64,000 nucleotides of DNA from Elusimicrobiaceae bacterium (GCA_017475405.1 JAFVFN010000022.1:1-64000); one strand, 5' to 3'. Shown: positions 42,850 to 51,701, counted from the first letter of the stretch. A program made the numbers and translations. Notes: generated by a model from the letters alone, not told the origin.

Positions 42850-43374
42850 CTACTGGTATATCCATGTATAGTATTGATGCCCATTAAAGGTACCAGATAC
42901 TGCAGGATTTGTTGCTTTTGTATCGTTTTTACAAGCTTTATTGCGAGGAGTTGTTGGGGCAGGGGAATTAAAAACTTGGCAGTGCCTTTTTGTTGCTTGA
43001 CCCGTATTATGATTATGGTAAGCTAAATATGCCATATTTTCTTCTCGTTGTTTATTGACGCATTGTGTATTTGCAGGGTCTTGAATAGTGCATTCTCCCC
43101 AATCATACGTAATCTGATTATCATCCTCATTTACTTCGCCACCTCCAGGAAACTCTATATCCAGTTCACTCAGTGTAGTAGCGTATTGGCTGTTAGCTAA
43201 ATAATATACCTCTTGGGCTTGTGCAACAGTCTCGGTAATATGTTTGAGGACTGCAAGTCTACTTTTTTCGACGGCTACTTGATATTGTGGCAATGCCACT
43301 GCAGCCAGTATTCCTATGATGAGCACGACTACTAAAAGTTCAATGAGCGTGAATGCTTTGTTACGAAATGTCAT
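42850..43374 (-). CDS. Type IV prepilin-like protein (leader-RNA class), 174 aa
   Basis: [27 protein letters not shown], Ala at -1. [45 protein letters not shown] follows. C-terminal Cys: WGECTIQ, TQCVNK, RHCQVF and KACKNDT; it ends YYTWIYQ and belongs to the CKxxT subgroup. The ribosome binding site is GGGAG. Transcribed through leader copy 6. Confidence 0.9.
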   Translation of the reverse strand: MTFRNKAFTLIELLVVVLIIGILAAVALPQYQVAVEKSRLAVLKHITETVAQAQEVYYLANSQYATTLSELDIEFPGGGEVNEDDNQITYDWGECTIQDPANTQCVNKQREENMAYLAYHNHNTGQATKRHCQVFNSPAPTTPRNKACKNDTKATNPAVSGTFNGHQYYTWIYQ

Positions 43375-43410
43375 ATGGTTTTTCTCCCTGTACTGTATGA
43401 AACTCGTAAC

Positions 43411-43660
43411 AAATAACGGCTGCTACATTGGAGCTACAACCAGCAACCCCAATCTAACAGCCGTGGCCTGCCGTTTTTGGTTACCCATGGAAACGGCAAA
43501 CACTCAGTACAAAGTAACTGGGTAATTAGTCCATTTGCTTTGTACTTAAATCGGCTGTTTTTGGACTGGTTGTAGGCTATTTTACAATAGCTGTCCGCAT
43601 TCTGTATACGGTTCCAAAAACAGATTAAATTTTCTAACTTACTACTTTTTTATTATAACA
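43411..43660 (-). promoter_or_regulatory. Structured leader RNA with terminator/antiterminator and private helix (copy 6)
   Basis: Extended -10 TGTTATAAT (43652-43660, minus). P1 pairs 43614-43623 with 43555-43564. Private segment CTACAACCAG (43434-43443) matches CTGGTTGTAG (43566-43575) over ten bases. The short hairpin before the terminator is longer here (GCCGTTT/AAACGGC with a larger loop), still pairing. The terminator ends CAGCCGTTATTTG, a weak U tract. Confidence 0.82.
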
Positions 43661-43700
43661 TAATTTCTAAAAAATAGGTGGTGTATCGTAATGCAGTGGA

Positions 43701-44738
43701 TTAGGGGACAGATAGTTCCAGTAAACGTTTATGGCCATCTGTCTGGTTGGTGAGTGTGAACAGCAATCGGTCCTGAGAATACAGGTTAATTTGTCCTTCT
43801 AACACTCGTTCTGTGTATTCAGAAAGATCCGCTGCATTTGTTTCAGTAAATCCTTGCCAAAAAACAGATTCGCCCTCTCGTTCTACTTCAATAGAAGATA
43901 GGTATTCTTGGGGTTGCAAATAATCTACTAAAATTCCCTGAAAAGCGAGCTTTCGTGCCGCATACGCGGGTTGTTTCATATATTGTACAAGCGGTAATGC
44001 TTTGGATAAATTGACTGCATAAGAATGATTATCTGCATAATGTTCTGCTCCATAGACACAGCTGCCAATATGCATACCAACGACTTTCCATTGGTTGTTT
44101 TGTAATTGCAGCAGGGGGGATCCGCAATACCCGGCAATATCAAGCGGTTGATCCGGTTGCTCTCCTGCGATAACACGGTCAGTAACCATTTCCCAACCGT
44201 GTTCTTGCGTAAAATGGCGTTGGATAGGCAAAAAATCATGTAAATCGGATTGTCCTATTGTGTAGCCGAATGAATAGGCTGGCAAGTCGTTTACGGGTGC
44301 TGCCATTTCAAAAGCTTCCAACTTTGGAAGTTTATAAGAGGATAAATCTGTAATAGACAAATCGGGCGTTTTTTCATTAAATCCGCCGTGCTTGGATATA
44401 GTAATTGGGAAACGATAATGATTGTTAAAACGATCCGTAAGTTGGATATCCCACGTACGTCCTTGATTGCCTGCGATATGGTGAGGTAATACGGCCAGCA
44501 ATTTATTATGATCACGTAATAAAAATCCAGTTCCGACTAACTTGTATTCTCCAGGACGGTATAGTTGTACCAAGCTGTACGGAATACGGGTAGATAACCC
44601 GGCTGGTATCGGTATTTGCTGTCGTGCAACAGCGAAAACAGCTCTTTTTACAGCAAAAGGATTTATTTGGGCCGCGCAGGGGGTAACAAGAAAAAGAAAG
44701 AAAAATAAATAATATCCAAATATGCGCCATATACTCAT
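43701..44738 (-). CDS. Exported chymotrypsin-fold protease with cysteine at the nucleophile position, 345 aa
   Basis: Signal peptide MSIWRIFGYYLFFFLFLVTPCAAQ. The fold is suggested by GTGFLLRDHNKLLAVLPHHIAG (His86 or His87), TPDLSITDL (Asp126) and DIAGYCGSPLLQLQNNQWKVVGMHIG, where the usual GxSGxP becomes GYCGSP with Cys205. That pattern matches a Cys nucleophile as in 3C-like proteases, rare in bacteria. The C-terminal 100 residues are an extra domain. No ribosome binding site is obvious. The three-half-site element lies 36 bases upstream. Confidence 0.7.
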   Translation of the reverse strand: MSIWRIFGYYLFFFLFLVTPCAAQINPFAVKRAVFAVARQQIPIPAGLSTRIPYSLVQLYRPGEYKLVGTGFLLRDHNKLLAVLPHHIAGNQGRTWDIQLTDRFNNHYRFPITISKHGGFNEKTPDLSITDLSSYKLPKLEAFEMAAPVNDLPAYSFGYTIGQSDLHDFLPIQRHFTQEHGWEMVTDRVIAGEQPDQPLDIAGYCGSPLLQLQNNQWKVVGMHIGSCVYGAEHYADNHSYAVNLSKALPLVQYMKQPAYAARKLAFQGILVDYLQPQEYLSSIEVEREGESVFWQGFTETNAADLSEYTERVLEGQINLYSQDRLLFTLTNQTDGHKRLLELSVP

Positions 44739-44773
44739 ATTTATATTATGGAATTTTTAACGTTACAAGGAAC

Positions 44774-44806
44774 AGAGTCAAAAGACCTAATATTAATCTA
44801 GGTCTG
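44774..44806 (-). promoter_or_regulatory. Three-half-site element (copy f)
   Basis: On the minus strand: CAGACCTAG, six bases, ATTAGGTCT, ttt, GACTCT. The first two half-sites AGACCTA and TAGGTCT are a perfect inverted pair. Confidence 0.58.
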
Positions 44807-44843
44807 AAAAACGTCAGGTGGAAACATGCGATCAAACTCGTGA

Positions 44844-45077
44844 TCTACATTTGTCGGTCTGCTACCTGAAACGATTTTTAAGCATACATTGGGAGAACTT
44901 CACAATGAACAAAAGCATTTAAAACTTCTTAGGAATCAAAATAGCATGGTAGCGCTTGCAGAAGTATTGGATACAGCCAAAAATGCAGTTGAAATCTTCA
45001 AGAGTTCCCCAATTAATCAAAAACGTGAAATTCTATTGTGCGTTTTTGCTCCCCTTGTTTTGCAGGAAAAACCTTGA
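44844..45077 (+). pseudogene. Possible C-terminal remnant of a serine site-specific recombinase
   Basis: An open stretch bounded by TGA at 44841 reads STFVGLLPETIFKH, then LGELHNEQKHLKLLRNQNSM, and ends DTAKNAVEIFKSSPINQKREILLCVFAPLVLQEKP. The ending resembles the coiled C-terminus of large serine recombinases (helix, then EKRELLxxVFxNLxLxxxxP). No ATG; only a TTG at 44889. No catalytic domain is present nearby. The identification is tentative. Confidence 0.35.
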
Positions 45078-45086
45078 AATTTTATA

Positions 45087-45117
45087 CAAAAACCCTTTGA
45101 CTTGTTAGTCAAAGGGT
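45087..45117 (-). terminator. Terminator of tRNA-Asn
   Basis: On the minus strand ACCCTTTGACT pairs with AGTCAAAGGGT around AACA and is followed by TTTTTG. Confidence 0.92.
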
Positions 45118-45131
45118 CTAAGTCTCTCAAA

Positions 45132-45206
45132 TGGCTCGCCCTGAAGGACTCGAACCTTCAACCTACCGGTTAACAGCCGGTCGCTCCACCATTGAGCTAA
45201 GGGCGA
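45132..45206 (-). tRNA. tRNA-Asn (anticodon GTT)
   Basis: Acceptor TCGCCCT/AGGGCGA, D arm TAGCTCAATGGTGGAGC, anticodon stem ACCGG/CCGGT with loop CTGTTAA, T arm with GGTTCGAGTCC, discriminator G and encoded CCA. A terminator follows. Confidence 0.95.
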
Positions 45207-45244
45207 ATAAATCGTTCTTACATATTTATTATAGTAAATCTATT

Positions 45245-46483
45245 TTAATTTGTAAATGATTTTTTTGTTTCCGACGGTAAAATTTGCCAAAAATCAGTTT
45301 GCTTGTGCGCGCATATACTCACTAACACCAGTACCGCAAAGATGCAATTAATAATAAATAATGTACGCTGCAAACCGCACCATGTAATGCATGCCGCAAT
45401 GGCGACAATGGAACAACTTTCTACGGTATAAGTGGCTGCGGCAAATAGTCCTAATGTTTTACTGCGAAGTTCCGAAGGAGTTTTGAGCAAAATAAAACTG
45501 GTTATCATGGCACCAAAGGCGCCAAACGGGATACCGCTTAACAATGTTCCGGTTAATACCCATACTTTAGGCAGGTTAAAAAATAGTACCCATACGGATA
45601 TGAAATATCCCAAGTAATTAAGTGACAGCAATGTAGAGAACGAAAATTTTTGGGCACGTTTGGCAAAGCACAATGCTCCGATAAAAGCACCCAGTCCAAA
45701 AGCGGCCCCTAAAAGTCCCAAATACACGGATGAAAACCCGTGTTCGTAAATATAAGTGGGCAGTAAAATAAGTTCCCAGGACTGTCCTAAAATAAAAGTG
45801 GGGATGGTAAATATCAGAGCTTTACATAAGGACCGATCTGTTCGTAAAAAAGAACTAACGTCACAGTATGTTACCTGTTTGCGCAGCGAACGGGCCCGAC
45901 GGTTAGAATATACAAACAAACATAAATTAACAATTATAAAACAAAACAACGCGCAGGATGCCCATGCAGAAAATAATCCGTATGCAGCAATCACAAGTCC
46001 GCCCAGTATCGGACCAATGACGGTGGTCATGCCGTCTAATGCTTGGGAAAGTCCCGTCGTTTTGGATAGCGGCACTGCGGCGTAGCGGGAAAACGACGGT
46101 ATGAGTGCCGTTCGTGCCAACTGACCCGGAGCATCAAAAAACGAGCATAAAAATATTAACAGTCCGATAAGAGACGGCGCGTTATACCCGGCAAAGACTA
46201 GTGCGGCAATGGCGGCAATTAGCAAAAACTGCGATACCTCACAGGCGAGCATTGTTTTGGAGCGACCAATTTTATCAATCACCGGGGCTCCGAAGAGCGA
46301 TGAAAATATATTGGGCAGCAGCAGGCAAAACCCGACAACCCCGGTCCAGAGTACGCTATTTGTCGTGTGCAGAACGTACCACGGCAACAAAATTTCCATA
46401 AACTGGTTGGTCAGACCGGAGAGTGCTTCCATACTAAGGATCAGGCGCCAGGGCGTTTGGGTGGAGGGGGTTGCGAAAGTCAT
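45245..46483 (-). CDS. Major facilitator superfamily transporter, 412 aa
   Basis: Twelve hydrophobic segments. The loop 2-3 motif appears as GAPVIDKIGRSKTM. Helix 4-5 region PGQLARTALIPSF and LSQALDGMTTVIGPILGGLVIAAYG match drug- or macrolide-efflux-like MFS proteins. Substrate unknown. Located between tRNA-Asn and the divergent cbpA-like gene. Confidence 0.88.
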   Translation of the reverse strand: MTFATPSTQTPWRLILSMEALSGLTNQFMEILLPWYVLHTTNSVLWTGVVGFCLLLPNIFSSLFGAPVIDKIGRSKTMLACEVSQFLLIAAIAALVFAGYNAPSLIGLLIFLCSFFDAPGQLARTALIPSFSRYAAVPLSKTTGLSQALDGMTTVIGPILGGLVIAAYGLFSAWASCALFCFIIVNLCLFVYSNRRARSLRKQVTYCDVSSFLRTDRSLCKALIFTIPTFILGQSWELILLPTYIYEHGFSSVYLGLLGAAFGLGAFIGALCFAKRAQKFSFSTLLSLNYLGYFISVWVLFFNLPKVWVLTGTLLSGIPFGAFGAMITSFILLKTPSELRSKTLGLFAAATYTVESCSIVAIAACITWCGLQRTLFIINCIFAVLVLVSICAHKQTDFWQILPSETKKSFTN

Positions 46484-46525
46484 ATAAAAATTATATAAAA
46501 TGGATTAAGAAGAAGGGGGAATTTT

Positions 46526-47491
46526 ATGGCTGATTATAAAGATTATTACAAAATTTTGGGTGTAGGCAAGACGGCATCCGACGCTGAAATCAAAAAAGCG
46601 TTCAAGACGCAGGCACGTAAATGCCATCCGGACATGCATCCCGAAAGTGAAAAAGCCAAATGGACTGAAAAATTTAAAGATTTAAACGAAGCTTATACAG
46701 TACTTTCCGATAAACAGAAACGTACTATTTACGATCAGGTCGGCCAACAGGGGTATCAGGATTATGCCCGCGGCGGGGGGGCTTCGCGTGCTTCTTCTGG
46801 TGCTTATGGTGGCAATCCCTACCAACAGTACCAACAATATACTTATAATGGTAACGGTGCCCAGGGATTTGGAGGATTTCCCGGGGGGAACGGACAGTTT
46901 TCTGGGGCAGATTTTAGTGATTTTTTTCAAAGCATCTTTGGCGGTATGGGAGGCGGTTTTAGCGGGTTTGGTCAAAATTTCGGACGCAGTGCCGCAGCCG
47001 GTCAGTCCTCGGGGGATGTAGAAGCCGAGCTGACACTTAATTTGGAAGATGCGCACCGTGGCGGCCCCATGCAAATGACATTGCCCAACGGACGCACCGT
47101 AACGGTTAAATTACCGGCTGGTGTAAGCGAGGGTAAAAAGATTAAGATTAAAGGCATGGGTAACCCCACACGCAAAGGACAGGGGGACCTGTATTTAGTG
47201 GTTAAAATCCGCCCGCATGCCATGTTCCATTTGGAAGGAGATGACTTACATGTTCCCGTGGTAATTATGCCGTGGACGGCGGCTTTGGGGGGAACGATTG
47301 CCGTACCTACCTTAGACGGTCCGGTGCAGGTAAAAGTACCGGCTGGTACGCATAACGGCAAAAAACTTAAATTAAGCGGCAAAGGGCTTAGTGCCAAGGG
47401 CAGTTTGTTTGTTACGCTGACCATTGACGTACCGCGTACCTTGTCTAAAGAACAAAAAGATTTACTTACGCGCTTAGCGCAAATTAGTTAG
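46526..47491 (+). CDS. CbpA-like DnaJ-class co-chaperone, 321 aa
   Basis: J domain at residues 4-70 with the HPD motif in CHPDMHPE. A Gly/Phe-rich linker runs from about 78 to 165 (FGGMGGGFSGFGQNFG). Two C-terminal substrate-binding barrels follow (VEAELTLNLEDAHRGG...). The zinc-finger CxxCxGxG repeats of DnaJ are missing, hence CbpA type. It would stimulate DnaK. First of three co-oriented genes, with the OsmC pair directly downstream (8 and 11 bases). Confidence 0.93.
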   Translation: MADYKDYYKILGVGKTASDAEIKKAFKTQARKCHPDMHPESEKAKWTEKFKDLNEAYTVLSDKQKRTIYDQVGQQGYQDYARGGGASRASSGAYGGNPYQQYQQYTYNGNGAQGFGGFPGGNGQFSGADFSDFFQSIFGGMGGGFSGFGQNFGRSAAAGQSSGDVEAELTLNLEDAHRGGPMQMTLPNGRTVTVKLPAGVSEGKKIKIKGMGNPTRKGQGDLYLVVKIRPHAMFHLEGDDLHVPVVIMPWTAALGGTIAVPTLDGPVQVKVPAGTHNGKKLKLSGKGLSAKGSLFVTLTIDVPRTLSKEQKDLLTRLAQIS

Positions 47492-47499
47492 GAGAGACT

Positions 47500-47898
47500 A
47501 TGACAACGATTTCTTGTACATATACAGGGGACGGAACTACGGAGTTAGTACACGGACCGACCGGAGAGAAGATTTTAACGGATTTACCGCCCGATAACGG
47601 CGGACAGGGACGTAAATTTTCGCCGACGGATTTACTGGCCAGTGCGTTTGCCGCGTGCATTTTAACCATTATGGGTAAAATGGCGCAGGCGCGTGATGAA
47701 AAACTGGACGGTGCCCATATAGAGATTGATAAAATTATGGCACAAAATCCGCGGCGTGTAGGAGAGTTTTGCATTCACCTGACGTTCCCCAAACACTTTT
47801 CCCCCGAACAAAAAAAGTTCTACCAAACGGCAATTAATGCCTGCCCGGTACATCAGACCTTAAGATCTGATGTAAAGGTAACCGTAACGGTTGATTAG
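47500..47898 (+). CDS. OsmC-family peroxide-reducing protein, 132 aa
   Basis: The OsmC fold motif SPTDLLASAFAACILTIMG has the first reactive Cys; INACPVHQTLRSDV has the second. The family reduces organic peroxides with these two Cys or acts on related thiol chemistry. GAGAG lies just before the ATG. It follows the cbpA-like gene by eight bases and precedes a second OsmC-family gene, so the three form a stress-type operon. Confidence 0.9.
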   Translation: MTTISCTYTGDGTTELVHGPTGEKILTDLPPDNGGQGRKFSPTDLLASAFAACILTIMGKMAQARDEKLDGAHIEIDKIMAQNPRRVGEFCIHLTFPKHFSPEQKKFYQTAINACPVHQTLRSDVKVTVTVD

Positions 47899-47909
47899 GA
47901 GGAAATACT

Positions 47910-48284
47910 ATGAAAGTAACCCTTGAAAAAAACTTACAAACTATCTGTGTGCCCGATGGAAAAAATCCGTTGCACACGGCTTTTAATAACCCGCGCCAAG
48001 ATGTGAACCCCGGCGAAATGTTGGCAGTAAGCTTGGGTGCGTGTATGATGACCATGGTCGGATTTATGGCTGGTAAACACGGCGAGAATGCCGAGGGAAC
48101 CACCGTGGATGTGATCCCACAGTTTGACGATAAACACAGTCGCATTACGGGCTTTGAGTTAGTGTTTACGTTTCCGGCGCATTTTACACCGGAACAAAAA
48201 GAAAAGTACACCAAACTGGCACAGGGATGTCCTGTGCATAACAGCTTACGCGAGGATATGAAGTACACGGTAATCGTGAAATAA
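47910..48284 (+). CDS. Second OsmC-family protein, 124 aa
   Basis: NPGEMLAVSLGACMMTMVGFMAGKHG carries the first Cys and LAQGCPVHNSLREDM the second. It resembles its neighbour in the C-terminal half (PEQKEKYTKLAQGCPVHNSL vs PEQKKFYQTAINACPVHQTL), so the pair probably arose by tandem duplication. AGGAGG precedes the ATG. Confidence 0.9.
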   Translation: MKVTLEKNLQTICVPDGKNPLHTAFNNPRQDVNPGEMLAVSLGACMMTMVGFMAGKHGENAEGTTVDVIPQFDDKHSRITGFELVFTFPAHFTPEQKEKYTKLAQGCPVHNSLREDMKYTVIVK

Positions 48285-48307
48285 CAGATCCTTAAGTTAT
48301 AGCTTTG

Positions 48308-48334
48308 CCCGCCCCGGGATGGGGCGGGTATTTT
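48308..48334. terminator. Terminator of the cbpA-osmC unit
   Basis: CCCGCCCC and GGGGCGGG pair around GGGAT and are followed by TATTTTG. Confidence 0.88.
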
Positions 48335-48343
48335 GATGTATAT

Positions 48344-48868
48344 CTATAAAGTCCAACGCCAATCGTAATAGTTTGTTTGTGAGGTGCCAGTACTGAGTCC
48401 GCTTTCCTGTTTGCATAGTTTGTTCGGAGTTGAGTTCAAATCGGTATTATAAGTGCGGCAAAGATATTGTCCTGGGAAGTGATCAGAATGGTTGAGATAT
48501 TTATATAAAGTAATCTTATCATTCTTATTGAGTGAACAGACAACGCGTGAGCCATATTCATCGTTAGCGGCAGTCCAACACATTCCCCACTCAAAGGTGC
48601 GACTATTCAATGTGGTGCTCTCAGACTGTTCAATATAGTAGGGCGTATCAATATCTAATTGAGCAAAAGAGGGGGCATAGGTGCCGTTAGCTTCGTAGTA
48701 TATTTCTTGAGCTTTGGCAAAAGCATTAACTAACAGTTTTGCCTGCACAAAACGTGATTTCAAAACCGCTAACTTATACTGTGGTAACGCTATAGCTGCT
48801 AAGATACCTATTATAAGTACCACGACTAAAAGTTCTATGAGCGTGAACGCTTGGTTATTTTGTTTCAT
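48344..48868 (-). CDS. Type IV prepilin-like protein (leader-RNA class), 174 aa
   Basis: The start at 48868 (MKQNNQA) has AGGAG upstream; an in-frame ATG 84 bases earlier lies within the leader terminator. Ala at -1, [40 protein letters not shown] follows. FEWGMCW, VVCSLN, LCRTYNTDLNSTPNKLCKQESG place it in the CKxE subgroup; it ends YYDWRWTL. Confidence 0.9.
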   Translation of the reverse strand: MKQNNQAFTLIELLVVVLIIGILAAIALPQYKLAVLKSRFVQAKLLVNAFAKAQEIYYEANGTYAPSFAQLDIDTPYYIEQSESTTLNSRTFEWGMCWTAANDEYGSRVVCSLNKNDKITLYKYLNHSDHFPGQYLCRTYNTDLNSTPNKLCKQESGLSTGTSQTNYYDWRWTL

Positions 48869-48908
48869 AATGTTTCTCCTGTTCAATCTTCTGTCAATGA
48901 ACCCCAAT

Positions 48909-49138
48909 AAAACGGCCGCTTGCTCGGTGCCTTTGACACAGCCACTTTGCAAACAGCCGTAGTTTACTGTAGTACAGTAAACATTCAGTACAATACCAAG
49001 GGATTATAAGTTCCTTTGTCTTGTACCAAAATCGGCTGTTTTTGGAGTGTCAAAGGATCTTTTCAGATGCTTCCGTATTCTCTATACGGTTCCAAAAACA
49101 GAATAAATTTTAATTTCTACTACCTAATTATTATAGCA
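48909..49138 (-). promoter_or_regulatory. Structured leader RNA with terminator/antiterminator and private helix (copy 7)
   Basis: Extended -10 TGCTATAAT (49130-49138, minus). P1 pairs 49092-49101 with 49036-49045. Private segment CCTTTGACAC (48930-48939) matches GTGTCAAAGG (49047-49056) over ten bases. The short hairpin is GTTTACTGT/ACAGTAAAC. The terminator has a 12-bp stem with two G-U pairs (ACGGCTGTTTGC against GCAAGCGGCCGT), then UUUU. Confidence 0.83.
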
Positions 49139-49149
49139 AGAAAAAGCAC

Positions 49150-49177
49150 TTGACGCGTTTTTTTTTTTTGATATTTT
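49150..49177 (+). promoter_or_regulatory. T12-spacer promoter of a plus-strand prepilin gene
   Basis: TTGACG (49150-49155), T12 (49158-49169), TATTTT (49172-49177). The gap to the divergent leader -10 (49130-49135) is 14 bases. Confidence 0.8.
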
Positions 49178-49213
49178 ATCTTTATAGAATAAAAACGATA
49201 TAGGGAGAATAAT

Positions 49214-49744
49214 ATGTATCAAAACAAAGCATTTACGCTCATTGAGCTATTAGTTGTCGTGTTAATTATAGGTATTTTAGCAGCAGTAGCGTTACCGCAG
49301 TACCGTGTGGCTGTACAAAAGGCGCGGTTGGCACGTTTAATTCCTTTGGTAGATGCAGTATATAAATCCGAAGAATCTTACTATTTGGCAAATGGGAACT
49401 ATACGACGGATTTATCAGTACTAGATATAGATGTTACAGGACCAGGTTGTACATTAGAAACGTCGTCAACTACAGGTTGGTATATGTGTGGAGATTATGA
49501 TATAGGTGTGGCTGATGGTCCAGTTAATGCGCAGGTTCATATGCGAGATGCAAATGGTAATTTATTATTATCATATTTATATTATTTTAATGATAGTAAA
49601 ACTAATACTATTTCCAAAGGGGCCATTCGCTGTTTTTCGAATGGAGAATTGAATCGTAAAGTCTGTCTTTCTTTAGGTGCCGGTACGGAACAAATTTCTG
49701 GCAAGGGTGAGACATGGGAATATAGATATACTCTTGCCAATTAA
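49214..49744 (+). CDS. Type IV prepilin-like protein (T12-promoter class), 176 aa
   Basis: [26 protein letters not shown], Ala at -1 after a leader of only six residues. YRVAVQKARLARLIPLVDAVYKSEESYYLANGNYTTDLSVLDIDV follows. Cys: PGCTLE, YMCGDY, IRCFSN and KVCLSLG. It ends WEYRYTLAN. GGGAG precedes the ATG, and a terminator follows 19 bases after the stop. Confidence 0.9.
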   Translation: MYQNKAFTLIELLVVVLIIGILAAVALPQYRVAVQKARLARLIPLVDAVYKSEESYYLANGNYTTDLSVLDIDVTGPGCTLETSSTTGWYMCGDYDIGVADGPVNAQVHMRDANGNLLLSYLYYFNDSKTNTISKGAIRCFSNGELNRKVCLSLGAGTEQISGKGETWEYRYTLAN

Positions 49745-49763
49745 TATTCTGGTTTATAATGAT

Positions 49764-49792
49764 ACAATCCCGCTTATAATAAGCGGGATTGT
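49764..49792. terminator. Terminator between convergent genes
   Basis: ACAATCCCGCTT pairs perfectly with AAGCGGGATTGT around TATAA. Confidence 0.8.
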
Positions 49793-49812
49793 GATAACCA
49801 GTAATAGCAGAT

Positions 49813-50490
49813 TTAGTCTTGGTGTACTTTTTTAAGCGTCAGCACGCCATCCTCAAAAAACCATTCTTCAATGAGTTTTCCGTTTTCATCAAATTTCTTG
49901 GTTACTCCATGCGGTTTACCGTCTTTGTGTGGGGAAATCAGCGCAATGGTCCCGTTAGGATGGTAAATAATTTTGTCTCCGATAATTTTATCGTTTTTGT
50001 ATTTGCATTCGCTACGCAGTTTCCCTTCGGGAGTATAGACTTTAGATTCCCCGTTGAGATACCCTTTTCTAAATTCGGATACTTCTAAAAATTTGCCGTC
50101 CGGGTAGTATTTGATTTGTTTGCCATCTTGTACATCTAGCGTATAGTGGAATTCTTTATAAAGCTTGCCCGTCGGGTGAAATACTTTTACTTTGCCGTCC
50201 AATACGCCTTTTTTATAGTTCTTTTCAATATTGATTTTACCGTTATCAAAGTAAATACGGCATGCTCCGTCGCGTTGTCCGTCTTTGACTTCACATTCAA
50301 AATATAGTTTGCCGTTTTCAAAGAACTCTTTAACAGTACCGTCAGGCAAGTGCCCGGCATGCTGTTTAATGTCCAAATTTTGGTCCAGTTCTTCTTTATA
50401 TACTTCTTTTCCGTCTACAAAATAAGTACGGGTAAAACCGATATTTAAGGGGTCATTAGTGCTGCTGGTTTTACGGACAATATCTGCCAT
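49813..50490 (-). CDS. MORN-2/YwqK-type repeat protein, 225 aa
   Basis: Eight or so repeats of the pattern YxxxGKxxxExxYKxGxxxG, for example FFENGKLYFECEVKDGQRDG, YFDNGKINIEKNYKKGVLDG and YYPDGKFLEVSEFRKGYLNG. No signal peptide is visible, so a cytoplasmic place is likely. Such repeats form an elongated beta scaffold; the YwqK label 'antitoxin' in databases is not supported by anything here. It starts two bases after the flavoprotein stop, so the two are co-transcribed. Confidence 0.85.
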   Translation of the reverse strand: MADIVRKTSSTNDPLNIGFTRTYFVDGKEVYKEELDQNLDIKQHAGHLPDGTVKEFFENGKLYFECEVKDGQRDGACRIYFDNGKINIEKNYKKGVLDGKVKVFHPTGKLYKEFHYTLDVQDGKQIKYYPDGKFLEVSEFRKGYLNGESKVYTPEGKLRSECKYKNDKIIGDKIIYHPNGTIALISPHKDGKPHGVTKKFDENGKLIEEWFFEDGVLTLKKVHQD

Positions 50491-50492
50491 AA

Positions 50493-51701
50493 TTACTTCT
50501 CCTTAATCGCTTGAGCGGCTGTAAAACCGCTGGCCCAAGCAAAATGTAAATTCAGACCGCCGCTTTTGCCATCCACATCCAAGAGTTCACCTGTAATATA
50601 CAGGCCCGGACAAAGCAGGGATTCAAATGTATTATAGTTTATTTCGCGCGTTTTTACACCCCCTGCCGCGGCCATGGCTTCTTTCCAAGGACGCATGGCC
50701 GTCACGGTAACGGGCCAAGCAGTCAGTGTATGCAAAGCGCGTTGCATATTTTGTTCACGTACAGGCACTTGTTTGCGAAGTCCTGTAAAGTCAATCAGCA
50801 AATTGGTAATACTCTCGTGTAGCAGTCCTGCAAAAAAGTCTTTGGGTTTACGAGATCCAAATTTTTCTAAGCGGGTCCTAAAAAATTGTTGCGGATTATC
50901 CAACTGCGGGAAAAAGTTAATTTCTATGGATACAGGACCGTTTTGTAAGTTCCGGGAAACTATCTGACTGACATTCAAGGCAGCCGGTCCGTTGATGCCA
51001 TAATTGGTAAAAATCAGTTCACCCTCAGCGGTTGCCACGGGATTAGTCTTAGCCGTGGTACGTACTTGGCATTTAATGCCGGACAGGCGCGTAAGAGCAG
51101 TTTCTTTGAGGCACAGACCGCTTAGTACCGGCAGTGGGGGGATAATGGTATGTCCCAAGGATTTAGCCAGTTCATAACCGGCGTTTGTACCGGTTACCTG
51201 TGGGTACGCACAGGAACCACAGGCCAGCACCACCTTATGAGTATGGAACGCAGGACCTTGCTTCGTAGTTAAAATAAAATCGGTTTTGGTATGTTTAATT
51301 TTGATGACCTCTTGCCCGGTGAGCAGCTGCGCACCGGACTCCTTGAGAGCGGCTTTAAGTGCGTCGGCTACCGCGGTAGCCTTGCCGGCTGCCGGAAAAA
51401 CGCGTCCTTGGGCTTCTTCTGTTAGCAGTACCCCCAAATCCTCAAAATAGTGTTTACAATCTTCAAAAGAAAAATGTTGCAGCGTACTTTCAATAAGTGC
51501 AGGATCAGCCCGGTAATAGTCCGGCGAAACAAACCGATTGGTCAGGTTACATCGTCCGTTCCCGCTAACCAGGATTTTACGGGCAGGCAAGGGGTCTTTT
51601 TCCAAAATAAGTGTTTTTTTACCCGCACGGGCACACTCTAGTCCGCAGAGTAGTCCGCTAGCACCGGCTCCGACAATAAGTACGTCGTATAAAGTATCCA
51701 T
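50493..51701 (-). CDS. HI0933/YhiN-family FAD-dependent oxidoreductase, 402 aa
   Basis: N-terminal Rossmann motif VLIVGAGASGLLCGLECARAGKKTLILEK, then ILVSGNGRCNLTN, the family signature, and VVLACGSCAYPQVTG. The C-terminal FAD-binding block is LYITGELLDVDGKSGGLNLHFAWASG. The physiological substrate of this widespread family is unknown. Confidence 0.9.
   Translation of the reverse strand: MDTLYDVLIVGAGASGLLCGLECARAGKKTLILEKDPLPARKILVSGNGRCNLTNRFVSPDYYRADPALIESTLQHFSFEDCKHYFEDLGVLLTEEAQGRVFPAAGKATAVADALKAALKESGAQLLTGQEVIKIKHTKTDFILTTKQGPAFHTHKVVLACGSCAYPQVTGTNAGYELAKSLGHTIIPPLPVLSGLCLKETALTRLSGIKCQVRTTAKTNPVATAEGELIFTNYGINGPAALNVSQIVSRNLQNGPVSIEINFFPQLDNPQQFFRTRLEKFGSRKPKDFFAGLLHESITNLLIDFTGLRKQVPVREQNMQRALHTLTAWPVTVTAMRPWKEAMAAAGGVKTREINYNTFESLLCPGLYITGELLDVDGKSGGLNLHFAWASGFTAAQAIKEK

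Noticed and set aside
7934-43660. Shared GGGTAATTAGTCC tip in leader copies 2 and 6 as a separate binding site
   Set aside because: Other copies have different near-palindromic tips (TTATAA, TTCGAA, TCATGA), so it is better explained as a variable hairpin end.
49813-50490. YwqK-type protein as an antitoxin in a toxin-antitoxin pair
   Set aside because: The neighbour is an intact flavoprotein, not a toxin, and the repeats are generic MORN-2 repeats.
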